This document shows positions 10,893-21,714 of a stretch of DNA of 64,000 nt, in pieces; within the stretch, counting starts at the first letter, position 1, and each line of letters opens with the position of its first letter. Source of the DNA: Triglochin maritima (taxonomy: Eukaryota; Streptophyta; Magnoliopsida; Alismatales; Juncaginaceae). Position numbers and translations under genes: made by a program. The stretch is from contig OY821775.1 in NCBI GenBank assembly GCA_963682175.1, positions 30,626,053-30,690,052 of the forward strand, written 5' to 3'. The notes under the pieces are model-generated. The model saw only the letters and a program-made list of their open reading frames with translations. It did no database searches and was not told where the DNA came from.

Positions 10893-12030
10893 CGCCCCAA
10901 AAAGGCCAAACGTATATTTGTTATTGGGATAAATTTAGCCACCTCTGTCCATGATTGGGTAATTGATACCGGATCTTCTGCTCACATAATTTCTAATGTG
11001 CAGCTACCAAAGGATAGGAAGGAACTCATGAAGAACGAGATGATTTTGAAGGTCGTAAATGGTGCGAGCGTTACTGCGATTGCACAAGGTTCCGTGGAGC
11101 TTCAATTATCTTGTGGTTTAAATTTATTATGTACCTTCAATTAGCAAGAATACTATTTCTGTCTCATGTTCGGATATGGATAATTTTAATATAAATATTT
11201 CAAATTCTTACTTGTCTATATCGAAGAATGGTATTTTCTATGCAAATGCATTCGTAAGGAATGGTCTCTATGTGCTTGAATTGAATAATATACAAATCTT
11301 AAACATCAATAACAAAAGGCTTAAAACTACTCACGTGAATGATAAACTCTTGTGGCACTATCGTCTTGGTCACCTAAATTAAAAACGCATCAAGAAATTG
11401 TTAGAAGCTAACTTCTTGGTCAACTTGATTTTAAATCATTGGAGATGTGCGAAACTTTCCTAATGACCAAGAGGCCTTTCAAGAAGAAAGGACCGAGAGC
11501 AAATGACTTGTTGGATTTGATACATTCTGATGTATGTGGTCCGATGAGTACTAGTGCAAGAGACGATTTTAGGTACTTCATTACATTCACGCATGACTAT
11601 AGTCGTTACGACTATATTTATCTAATGAGAAACAAAACTGAATCCTTGGACAAGTTCAAGGAATTCAAGAATGAAGTAGAGAGCCAACTTAACAAGAAAA
11701 TCAAGTCTCCACGAACGGATCGTGGAGGTGAGTACTTAAGTACTGAATTTGACTCATTCCTAAAGTAGTGTGGTATTGTACCACAACTCACCCCTCCCGG
11801 TACACCTTAGTGGAATAGGGTATCCAAAAGTAGGAATAGGACATTACTCGACATGGTTCGATCAATAATGAGTCAAGCTGAAATGCCGCTTTACTTTTGG
11901 AGTTATGCACTAGAAGCTACGGCTTACACACTAAATAATGTTTCATCCAAGTCCGTAGTGAAGACACCTTATGAGCTATGGAGTGGTAAAACACCTAAGC
12001 TCAATTTTCTCAAGATTTAGGGTTGTGAGG
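10893..12030 (+). pseudogene. Copia protease and integrase
   Basis: WVIDTGSSAHI at about 10957 is the aspartic protease active site. LLWHYRLGHLN near 11350 is the GAG-pre-integrase zinc region. The integrase core runs from DLIHSDVCGPM (first Asp) to SPRTDRGGEY (second Asp). The Glu region follows in decayed form near 11800-11830, then SYALEATAYTLNNV and PYELWSGKTPKL. Several stops and frameshifts occur (for example at 11144, 11380 and 11766). The sequence breaks off at about 12030, where the family would continue into RT. Confidence 0.85.
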
Positions 12031-13394
12031 GACTCTAATTTTAATCACTTTTATCCCTATGTACCTACTTGTTTAATCGATCACGTATATGTAGTGGAAT
12101 TAAAACAAATAAACAAGCAAGTAAGGAAAGACAAGCAAACCACAAGGAGTCAGAGATTTTGATAGAGGTTCGGCATCCCACCCGGGTCCTAGTCGTGATC
12201 ACCGAGCTCCGCTAACGACTTCACTAACCACTCCCCGTTCCGGGCCGGGAGAGAACACCTTTACAAGTCTTCAAGCTCACGAACAACCCTCGCCGAGCTT
12301 GGCTCCAACTCTCACAATCCGAGAGGATCACTTCGGCCTCTCACTGAAGTCTATACTCTTGTCTTGGGCTTTCACCATGACCCTTGCTTCTTTGACAATG
12401 GTTGAGTGGAGCAGCACTCTCTAATCTTGAGCACAGTTGAGTAGAATATGGAATTCATTACTAAGTGTGGAAGGTTTTGAGCTTTTGAGTGTGTGAAGCT
12501 TTCTCTCTAATGTAGGGGACAAATAGTAGTGGGAGAGATGTGTTAAAATGTGTTTTACAACTCTATTTATAAGCTCCTAAAGAGTTATAGCCATTGGGGA
12601 TGAAATGGGTAAAGATTGTGTATGATACACAAATTAGAAACTGACAGAACCCAATGCTGATAAAGTTTGGTCGACCGAATCGGGCAGGACGGTCGACCAT
12701 TTGGCAATTTTGACCAAGGTTTGGTACACTTAAGTGATCGCTCGAACACCGAGATAGGTTTGATCGACTGATTTCTAACAGGCTCTACGGGGTTGACAAA
12801 CAAGATCATATTCGGTTGACTGAGATAAGGTCCACGGTCGATCAAAACCAACAGGCAGTTTGGGTTTGTCGAGACATATTAAGTTCGGTCGACCAAACAA
12901 GGTCCTTGCTCGACTGATACACTAAATGTATTTGGGGTATTTAGAAATAATATGAATACGACCGTTGGGTATAAACGACAAAACAAACGGTTGGATAAAT
13001 AAGTTTACACGGTCGACCGAAACTGGGCACTAAAACACTAATAATATATATGATCACTCGGTCGACTGAACGGTCTATTTTGGTCGACCGAATGTGGGTA
13101 GACAGTTCAGGTTAAGTGTTTAGTGTTTTCCGGTCTACGTTTGGGTGATCTATTGAAGTCAAAATTTGTTTGAGTTGATTTTAGCTCAAGTATGTTGAAT
13201 TACACATAGGTCCTAAGACTCTAATTAAATCAAGATTACATGTATTCAAATAAGCTTGATTTCATGTCTTGACTTAATTTCCTTTCTTCCTTGAGTCTTG
13301 ATCACCTGTAGAGGTTAGAACATAGCAATATATATGCAATACAATATGTGTGCTACTCTACATGATTACAATTAAGATTAGGTTGATTAAATCA
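12031..13394 (-). repeat. LTR-like insertion with GGTCGACC motifs
   Basis: This interrupts the copia pol. On the minus strand CTTATAAATAGAG near 12567 looks like a promoter TATA box, and the overall layout (about 1.36 kb, no coding) suggests a solo LTR in minus orientation. Between 12665 and 13095 there are at least five GGTCGACC/GGTCGACT motifs. I could not fix exact ends or a target duplication. No gene is supported within it. Confidence 0.45.
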
Positions 13395-13957
13395 TCAAAA
13401 CATAGATTAAGGCCAAAAAGCCAATAGAGGATGTGTACATGGTACAACCTCAAGGTTTTGAAGATCCAAAGAATAGAGAGAAAGTATGCAAGCTTCAAGG
13501 ATCCATTTATGGAGTGAAGCAAGCATCAAGGAGTTGGAACAAGCGCATTGACTAAGAAGTCAAAAAGATTCACTTCATCCAAAGTAAGGAAGAGCCTTGT
13601 ATATACAAGATGGTTAGTGGGAGCCACATAGCGTTCTTGATCTTATATGTCGATGACATACTCCTCATGGGAAATCATATACCTTTGCTTGAGCAAACGA
13701 GAAGTACATTGAAATCTACATTTTCAATGAAAGATATGGGTGAAGCTTAATACATCTTGGGAATCAAGATATATAGAGATATATCTCGTATACTCATTGG
13801 CCTAAGTCAACGTACATACATTGACAAGGTCTTGAAAAGGTTCAGCGTGAACAACTCCAAAAAGGACAATGTGCCAATGAGTATGGGTGTGCAACTTCAG
13901 AAGTCTCAACGTGCAGAATCACGTAAAGACTTGGAGTACATATAAGATATTCCTTAC
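13395..13957 (+). pseudogene. Copia reverse transcriptase fragment
   Basis: The fragment contains DVYMVQPQGFEDP, KLQGSIYGVKQASRSWN, then FLILYVDDILLMGN (the YVDD catalytic motif), followed by FSMKDMGEA and the start of the connection to RNase H. Stops occur at 13552 and 13748. It begins in mid-RT after the insertion and ends where LTR K starts. Confidence 0.88.
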
Positions 13958-14942
13958 TGATTGACATCATATCATGCATACATTTGTGTCTTATATCCGT
14001 TATCTTTCACCTAAACAATGTTGCGTAACGAGTTTTATGTTTGAGTTTCAAGAATAAATAGGATTGAGGAGAAGTGGCATAAAAGGACCTAGAAGCAGGA
14101 AAGAGGACTGAGTTGAGAGACTTGGGAACTAAGATGCAAGGGAGAAGGACCTAAATGAAAGCCCAAAGGACCAATGAGCAAATCAAGAAACTCCACACCA
14201 TCATGGGGAGTCTTTTGGCAATTCGATTCGGGTCGGAGCTCCAGCAACCAACTTGGATACATCAGACATAAAGAAACCCATCCAGAAAAGCCCCCAAAAA
14301 TTCCAGACCAGATCCAAACCCTGTAGACTGCGCAAATTGGCGGTCTGGGACCGCTGATTGGCATTCCGGGTTGCTCCAGATCCGATGTGGCTTGTATAAT
14401 TGTGTGTTATGTCTATTTATGGTATTGTTGTAGTCCCATACCGGGGGATTGTCCCGAATTACCTTTTTCTATGGCTATAAATAGACCTCTTCCTCCTCCT
14501 TTGTATCCCATAACTCTCTTGGTGGCCCTCCTCTCTACTAGTAGTAAAAGCCTTGAAGCAAAAACCCTGGTGGAAAGAGGCTACTTGTAATTGAGTGAGT
14601 AATAATAGATCTTTTGTTAAATTTTCTTCATATTCCCACTTTTCAATTCTTGCATACTTAGTTAACTTTTTTGTTTTAGTCTTCTTATAATTAGTTTAGG
14701 CATGTGTTTCTTTCCTTAGTATGAATGTTAGTTTAAATATGTGTGAGTAGTTTCATCCCCCTTTGGGGGTGGAGTAGATGTCTATACATGTTATGTAGAT
14801 GGTATGAATGCTAAACATTGTTGTATGTGAGAAATGTTAGTGTGCTTGTTTGAATTAATAAGAACTCTTACTTGATGGTTTCTGCCATAGTGTTTAGGTA
14901 CATTCCATGCTTGTTTATGTTCTTCATAACAAACTTGTCATG
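13958..14942 (+). repeat. LTR K, Athila-like, 5' part (interrupted by element B)
   Basis: It starts TGATTGACATCATATCATGC and follows the family LTR to ACTTGTCATG, where the 5' LTR of element B begins. It includes near-palindromes at 14326-14345 and 14349-14366, TATA-like CTATAAATAG near 14475, and the hairpin CCCCCTTTGGGGG near 14757. In related LTRs the next bases are CTCAT, consistent with TCATG being the target duplication of B. The rest of K was not found. Confidence 0.8.
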
Positions 14943-15311
14943 TGATTGAAATCATTTCATGCTCATATTAGTATCTTATATCCATTATCTTTCACCTAAA
15001 CAATGCTATGTCATGAGTTTTATGTTTAGTTTTCAGGAATAAATAGGTTTGAAGAGAGGAAACACAAAAGGACCCGAAAGATGGGAAAAAGGACTGAATT
15101 GTGAGATCTGGGGACAAGGATTCAAGATAGAAGGACCTGAACGCAAGACAGAGGGACCTAAGAGCAAACCAGAATAATCCTCACCATCATGGGTAGTATT
15201 TTAGCAATTGGATTCGGGTCGGAGATCCAACAAACCGAGTCGATGCATCCAAGACCAAGAAATACATCAAGACAAGCCCAGAACAAAACGTAGCTCGATC
15301 CAGAACCAATA

Positions 15312-15350
15312 GACCGCCAATCGGCGGTCTTGGACCACCCATTGGCGGTC
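15312..15350. repeat. Paired U3 palindromes of element B
   Basis: GACCGCCAATCGGCGGTC (15312-15329) and GACCACCCATTGGCGGTC (15333-15350) are separated by 3 bases. Both are inverted repeats of the family motif GACCGCCAATTGGCGGTC. They lie about 120 bp upstream of the TATA box, so they appear only at the 3' end of the genomic RNA. Confidence 0.85.
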
Positions 15351-15470
15351 TGTTTAGCTCCGGATCCGATTATCTTTGGCGGTCATGTGTATTAGTGGAT
15401 TCTTAGTCTATTTTGGGTATTGGTTTAGTCCCAAATCGAGGGATTGTCCCGGATTAGCTTTTCTCATGCC

Positions 15471-15480
15471 TATAAATAGA
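15471..15480 (+). promoter_or_regulatory. TATA box of B 5' LTR
   Basis: TATAAATAGA is preceded by the conserved GGGGGATTGTCCCGGAT-like block found in nearly every LTR of the family. It is expected to drive genomic RNA synthesis from about 30 bp downstream. Confidence 0.7.
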
Positions 15481-16346
15481 ACTCTTCACCTTCCTTTGTA
15501 ATTACTCCATGCTTGTGGCCATTCTCTCTAATTGAAGTGGAAGCCTTGAAGCAAGAAACTAAATAGGGAGATGCTACTGGTCTTGTGAGTCTTCAATTAA
15601 TAAAATTTTCTTTGTTTTGTGCTTCTTTTATTGTTGGTGCATGCTTTAGTTTAGTTGTCTTTTATTAAATCTAGCTTAGTTAATATGCCTTCTTATTTTA
15701 GTGTAATAGTTTGTGTAATGTGTAGTGAGTAAAACCTCCCCTTTTTGGGGGTGGAGATGATTATCATATATGCAATTAAGGAAGGAAGGATGTTTATTTT
15801 GAAATGTGTTGATTAATATGAATGCATGCTTGCTTGTTAGAATAGAACACTTCACTAGATGGGTTTTGCCATGATAAGTAGACACCTCCCATGCTTGTTT
15901 AGTTTCTTAAATAACCAGCTTGTGTTTATGAGTGTTAATCAAAATAGGTTAGTGATTTAATTGATGGGTTTTGCCATGATAAGTAGACACCTCCCATACA
16001 TGCAAACACTACCTACACTTGTGCCTATAAGAAGATATTCTTGCCTCCTTATTGTGTATGTGTAGTCACTCCACCCCCTAAGGGGTCTCTCTCTTATTGA
16101 TTCCTGCATAGTATCAAGTTTCTCTAGCTTAGTTGTTAGTTCATTGTTTGTTTCTCTCGTTCGCATTTCACACTTCTTAGCGTAGTTTAGTGTAGAGTAG
16201 CTTAATCAATCTTTCCCCCCCAATCTTTGCCACTAGATTTCTAATAAACAAGAGCGAGCTCACCTCCCTGAGGATGACCCGTACTTGCCACCGGTTCATC
16301 GCGGTCGTGCACTTGCAGTAGAAATATAAAACGTTCAACATGTTTT

Positions 16347-16364
16347 TGGCGCTGTTGCCGGGGA
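16347..16364 (+). other. tRNA-Asp primer binding site of element B
   Basis: TGGCGCTGTTGCCGGGGA has one mismatch to the complement of the plant tRNA-Asp(GUC) 3' end, the usual Athila primer. It lies six bases after the LTR. Confidence 0.85.
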
Positions 16365-16498
16365 GGTGCCAGTCCAGACTCTTGTTTGGACGATTCGAGT
16401 GGATTTGATTTTTGTTTTGTAGTTTTGCTTTGTTTCAGGAGACTTGGAGTGGTCTGGAGGAGCACCTGGAGAAGTTTTGAAGCAAGCTGGGCACTGTA

Positions 16499-16537
16499 GA
16501 CCGCCAATCAGTGGCCTGAGACCGCCAATTGGCGGTC
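16499..16537. repeat. Paired leader palindromes of element B
   Basis: GACCGCCAATCAGTGGCC (16499-16516) and the perfect palindrome GACCGCCAATTGGCGGTC (16520-16537) lie about 135 nt downstream of the primer site. Sequence, pairing and 3-base spacing match the U3 pair. Confidence 0.85.
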
Positions 16538-17553
16538 TGGTAAGCTCAGCTCGCTCTCTTATTTCTTTGGTCTGTTTACTTTATCTGATATAGTGGTCTG
16601 GGACTCAATTTTGCATGTTCTGACTCTTAGATTGTTCCCAGATCACTAATCAAACCTCCTTTAAGCAACTTGGACCTTAAAACTCAAAGCAAAAGATTAG
16701 GCATTCTTGTTGTTTAGGTCATGCATCATGTATGTGACTTAGGCATTTAGATTGTCTTTTATCTTAGCTTTATTTTCTGTTGCTGAGAGCTGGCGTGAGG
16801 TACGCACCTTCTACTCTCATTCATGCCTTTCGTATGAACATGCATTAGTTAGTAGGAAGTGCATTGAAACAAGTGTGAGTTGAGCATTTTGTTTGGAGAG
16901 TTGATTGCTAGATTAGGACTCCAAAACGCTACTAAGGAGGGGCTGTCCCATAAAAGATAAGGTGGGGGATTTCATCACCCTTTCCTTCACCCCAAAAACC
17001 ACACTAATCAAGAGCCTAATTTTAAAATCAAGTAGACATTGGCCCTAAGGATTTCGGGCGCATTAGGAGAGTGATCCGGTCCCGGCCGTCATGACCTGAT
17101 CGGCGTTGCCCACGTTGTCGATAGTAGGAGAGACGAGATCTCCGGATCTTGGCTCACTTGCTGGGCTTTGTGGTCCTCGTCGTAGGGAGGTGAGGCGTGT
17201 TGAGGCTGTGTGACCTCGCAGTTAGGTGTCGTCTAGCTGTAAGGACCTATAGCGACCTCAGGATTGCTTGAGCCTTGTTTGCTTGTGTGCTTCTGCCTGT
17301 ACCCATCCGCCGTAGCATAAGGAATTCTTCCCTTCTCTCCTGAGTCATTCTTTCTCTCCTGTGTTCCCCCGTCTTCTCCTCTACGCACATTCTTTGTTAA
17401 GAAAAAGTTTTGTTTTGTGTGTGTGCACCTGTGTGCATGCTTTCGTAGGCACGAGACGAGAGTGGTCGTTTGACGAGGCGCGTTGTCAACCCTGCTTCGG
17501 TAGTCGACTTCTCGACGCCTTCCTCCTCTCGTGTCGCACGCAATCCGGGTTCA
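16538..17553 (+). other. Leader of element B, non-coding
   Basis: About 1 kb between the palindromes and the gag ATG. Nearly the same sequence occurs in J (62833-63901) and in pieces in G and H, with a reversed copy in D. A block reading GATAAGGTGGGGGATTTCATCACCC is kept in all of them, and in C (about 24925-24950), which belongs to the other family. Confidence 0.65.
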
Positions 17554-19000
17554 ATGGCTGGTAATTTCTGTGAGGAGGAGCAGTTGCTGGACCCACCTGC
17601 TCCACCTGTTCTTCCTGTTGTCGTTCCCATACCTCTTCGTGATCGATGCTACCCGAGCCGTACCGCTCTACCCTCATGCATCGTATTACCAGAGGCTAAT
17701 GGGAACCATTTTGAGGTTAAGCCTCAGTTTATTTCCATGCTCCCTCATTTCACTGGGAAAGGTGACCCCTATATCTTTCTCAGGGAATTTGAGGAGGTCT
17801 ATGCTATGTTCAAACTGCAACAACTTAGCACAGACTTCATTCATCTTAGGCTTGTCCCCTTTGCGCTTAAGGATGATGCCAAGAAGTGGTTGTACAACAA
17901 CCATGCGAATGCCTTCAGGACTTCGGATGAGTTTCAGTCTGCATTCCTCAAAAAGTATTTTCCAAATCATCGGACTCAAAAATTGAGGAACGAAATCAAT
18001 TCGTTCTATCAACATGAGACCGAATCATTTCATACATACTTAGAGAGGTTCAAGGAGCTACTCTCCTCATGCCCTCACCATGGCATTGAGTTGTGGCGCC
18101 TGGGTCAGATTATCTACGAGGGTCTTCACATTCCATCTAGAACGCTCCTTGAGTCCATGTGTCAAGGAGAGTTCTTGGGAAAGGATGAAAGGGAGGCATG
18201 GGCTTTCCTAGAAGACCTCGCCGGGAAAACAATGCAATGGGAGAGTGTGTGGGAACCACCTGCATCATCTAGCATAGGAGCAAGGATCGCGAATGCAAAC
18301 TCGACTAGATCAGGTTCCGCCTTTGCTGTCGATTCCACTACGGCCATCGAGGCGCGCATGGCGGCCTTAATGCGCCGTATGGATTCGATTGAGCTCCAAA
18401 ACCAGCACGATGTTTCTCATGTGTCTGCATCTGGTTCACCACCATGTCATTTATGTGGTTGGATAGGTCATGTAGAGAGCGAGTGTGTGTCTATTCCTCC
18501 TGAGATGGAGCGTGTCAACGCCATCTATGACAGAGCTAGGAATGACCCATACTCATCATCATATAACCCTGGATGGAGGACCACCCTAATTTTTCATGGA
18601 ACAATAACAATACCCCAGGTGGTCCTGTAAACTTTTCTCGACCACCCAACCGACCACACTACCCTCCCATGCATTCGCAGTTTCATCATCCACCCCAAAG
18701 TCAGAACACCAACCCACCGGGTTTCCCAAATTCAAACAACTTGGAAACCCGGTGTAATTCACTTGAGAACTTAACTCGTGGACTTGAGAACTCTGTAAAA
18801 AACTTTATGTCGTCCACGAGTCAAGTTCTCACTTCGAATCAGAAAACCATAAAATCTCTCGAGCTTCAGATGGGTCATTTGGCTCAGTCTGTACATGAGA
18901 GAGAGAGAGAGGGAGCCTGCCTAGCCAACCTGTGGCTAACCCCCGTGCTCAACAACACTCGAACATGTAAAATGCAAGTTCAAGACCACAGGGGGGGCAA
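17554..19000 (+). pseudogene. Gag of element B, Athila type
   Basis: The first in-frame ATG is at 17554 (MAGNFCEEEQLLDPP). An open frame also extends upstream to 17470 but has only non-ATG codons. The capsid region (retrotransposon Gag domain) reads HFTGKGDPYIFLREFEEVY ... PFALKDDAKKWLYN ... FLKKYFPNHRTQKLRNEI ... CPHHGIELWRLGQIIYEGL. The knuckle is CHLCGWIGHVESEC (CX2CX4HX4C). A frameshift near 18575 follows, and a second lies at a GA-repeat near 18897-18911, probably replication slippage. The remainder is a Gln/Asn/Pro-rich region and a coiled-coil-like stretch (LENLTRGLENSVKNFM) common to Athila Gag. Confidence 0.9.
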
Positions 19001-20388
19001 GTGAACTACGTGGAAGAACCTGTGGACCATGTTAATGCCATTGTGACCCTAAGAAATGGGAAGCAGGTCAACAACCACGTATCATTGCCAGAAAATACAT
19101 CTGTGCCACCCCCTTCTGGGAATGATGGTGAGGAAGAGGCCGAGGGTGAGAGTAATACACCAAAGCCTCCTTCTCCGGCTCCGCCCAAGACATACCTACC
19201 AAAAGCTCCTTATCCTAGTAGGTTGTCTAAGAAACAGAGTGACAGTGTGGATAAAATGATGGGGATATTTAAGAAGGTGAATGTCAACATTCCTTTGTTA
19301 GACATGATTCAACAAATACCTCCATATGCAAAATTCCTGATGGATATCTGTACAACTAAGAGGAAAACCAGTGTCCCTAGAAAGCCTTTTTGGCGGCTAA
19401 TGTGAGTTCGATCATCTCGAACCCAACATACATAAAATTAAAGGACCCGGGCAGTCCAACAATTTCATGTATCATTGGGGACTCTCGCATTAACAATGTT
19501 TTGCTAGATCTAGAGTCGGCAGTTAACCGCTTCCCTGCTTCTGTGTATCAACGATTAAGCCTAGACACTCTCAAGCCTACGAAAACAACTTTGCAGTTGG
19601 CTGATCGTTCGATCAAAGTCCCGTTGGGGGTCATTGAAGATGTCCTAATCAAGGTCGGCGATTTCATATTTCCGGTTGACTTCGTCGTCCTTGAGACCGA
19701 ACCAATTAAGACTACCCACTCTCAGATTCCATTGATTTTGGGTAGACCTTTCTTGGCGACGTCAAATGCCTTGATCAATTGTCGTACGGGACTCATGAAA
19801 TTGTCTTTCGGGAATTTGACCACGACATTCCATGTGTTCAATATGGCTAGACAACCGGCATCTTTCGAAGACCCCATGGAAGTCAATCTTATCAGGGATT
19901 TGGAAGAAGAATTGGAAGAAGAGTACCCCCTGATTCATGAGAATTTAAATGATCACTTCATGGATGACTTCGATCATGAAGAGGATGGGGGTGAGTTGAG
20001 CAATGATGTGCATGTTGTTCAGTACATGCGAGCTCCTCCTATCTTACATCTTGAGGTAGATATCACGCCTCGCCTTGAGGAGCCACCCACGCCTGAGCTA
20101 AAAGAACTCCCCAAGGAATTGAAACACATTTTTCTTGGTCCCAATAGGTCATTTCCAGTGATTATTTCATCGACGTTGACTGGTGATCAGGAAGAGCGCC
20201 TGATTCAAGTCCTAAAGGAGCACAAATCAGTCATTGGGTGGTCCTTGAGGGACATCAAAGGGATAAGTCCTGACATCGTGCAGCACCACATCTTTATGGA
20301 GGATGAGGCACGACCACGTCGCGACCCACAGAGGCGTTTAAATCCCGCCATGACAGAAGTGGTTAAGAAAGAGATCATGAAATGTTAA
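19001..20388 (+). pseudogene. Aspartic protease and start of RT, element B
   Basis: A linker (NIPLLDMIQQIPPYAKFLMDI) is followed by a frameshift at about 19395-19405. The retropepsin part then reads KDPGSPTISCIIGD ... LLDLESAVNRF ... TLQLADRSI ... IPLILGRPFLATSNALINCRTGLM. The catalytic DLGAS of the family has become DLESA (Asp codon at 19507), which would probably destroy activity by itself. An acidic spacer follows, then the RT entry RPRRDPQRRLNPAMTEVVKKEI and a TAA stop at 20386-20388, where related elements continue without interruption. Confidence 0.9.
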
Positions 20389-21714
20389 GATCTTGGCATC
20401 ATTTTTCCCATTTCGGACATTACTTGGGTAAGTCCTGTCCAGGTTGTGCCCAAGAAGTCGGGTATCACTGTTGTCCAGAATGACAACAATGAGCTTGTAC
20501 CCACACGACTTCAAACTGGGTGGCGAGTTTGTATTGACTATAGGAAGTTGAACGTGGTCACGCGTAAGGACCACTTTCCTCTACCTTTCATCGACCAGAT
20601 GTTGGAGAGACTCGCCGGGCACGCCTATTACTGTTTCATTGATGGTTATTCGAGGTACAATCAAATCCTAGTCGCCCCCGAAGACTAGGAGAAAACCACG
20701 TTCACTTGTCCTTTTGGGAGGTTTGCTTATAGACGGATGCCTTTTGGACTACGCAATGCACTTGCAACATTCCAACGTTCCATGTTAAGTATCTTTTCTG
20801 ATATGGTCGAGAACTTCCTTGAGATCTTCATGGATGATTTCTCTGTTCATGGCACCTCCTTTGATGAGTGCTTGCACCACCTGAGCCTTGTTCTCAAAAG
20901 GTATTCGGAAACGAACTTAGCCCTTAATTGGGAAAAGTGTCATTTCATGGTCACAAAAGGCATCGTGTTGGGTCACGTGGTATCTCGTGATGGTATCGAG
21001 GTGGATAGGGCAAAGATTGAGCTTATTTCTAAGCTTCCGCCACCCACCTCGGTAAAAGAAATCCGTTCATTCCTTGGACACGCCGGTTTTTACCGGCGAT
21101 TCATTAAGGATTTCAGCAAGATAGCTCGTCCTTTGACGAGCTTGCTTGCTAAAGGAACCTCCTTTGAGTTCACACCCGAGTGCCTGACTGCTTTTGAGTA
21201 TCTGAAGCGTGAGTTGACCTCCGCTCCTATTATTAAGGCACCGGCGTGGACTCTACCGTTCGAGCTGACGTGTGATGCTTCTGATTACGCGATAGGAGCG
21301 GTTTTGGATCAGAAAGTCGACAAATTGCCTCATGTGATCTATTATGCAAGTTTTACTCTCAATGACGCCCAACTCAACTACTCCGTTACTGAGAAAGAGT
21401 TCCTCGCAATCATAATTGCGTTGGAAAAATTTCGCCAGTACCTCATAGGGTCGCATGTCATCATCTACACTGATCACTCAGCTCTTCGCTACCTTTTGTC
21501 TAAAAAGGATGCGAAACCCCGTCTCCTGCATTGGATCTTGTTGTTACAAGAATTCGACCTTGAAATACGGGACAAGAAGGGATGCGAGAATGTCGTGGCT
21601 GATCACCTATCTCGCATCCCCATTGATCTTTCACCGGATCCACCAGTGAACGAGTTTTTTCCTGAATTGAACCTTATGGCAATAGCCTCACCCCCTGGTT
21701 CGCTGACATTGTGA
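20389..21714 (+). pseudogene. Reverse transcriptase and RNase H of element B
   Basis: RT motifs in order: WVSPVQVVPKKSG, GWRVCIDYRKLN, HFPLPFIDQMLERLAG, CFIDGYSRYNQI, then a TAG at 20686-20688 (most simply CAG to TAG), then [18 protein letters not shown] and the catalytic FMDD in [26 protein letters not shown] and the RNase H start [14 protein letters not shown] with [10 protein letters not shown] follow. The frame is open from 20737 to 21714, where it stops a few residues before the integrase-linked part. Overall it is well preserved. Confidence 0.92.

Larger units (their letters stand above)
8235..13957 (+). mobile_element. Decayed Ty1/copia retrotransposon
   Basis: Order: 5' LTR, tRNA-iMet primer site, leader, gag with zinc knuckle, protease, integrase, then RT. 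The integrase-before-RT order defines Ty1/copia. The body is interrupted at about 12031-13394 by an LTR-like insert, with loss of the sequence between the integrase core and the middle of RT. It is cut at 13957 by an Athila-like LTR. RNase H and the 3' LTR are not recognised. Many stops show it is old. Confidence 0.85.
14943..16340 (+). repeat. 5' LTR of element B (1398 bp)
   Basis: It starts TGATTGAAATCATTTCATGC and ends TTCAACA, six bases before the primer site. U3 carries two palindromes (15312-15350) and the TATA box at 15471. AATAAA near 15598 is a likely polyadenylation signal, so R would be about 100 nt. R-U5 has hairpins near 15738-15755 and 16070-16085. It also has a roughly 105-bp spaced duplication of GGGTTTTGCCATGATAAGTA (about 15860 and 15964). 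Confidence 0.88.

Noticed and set aside
17397..17677. Antisense frames over the gag start
   Set aside because: They mirror the coding strand, repeat in J for the same reason, and have no domain.
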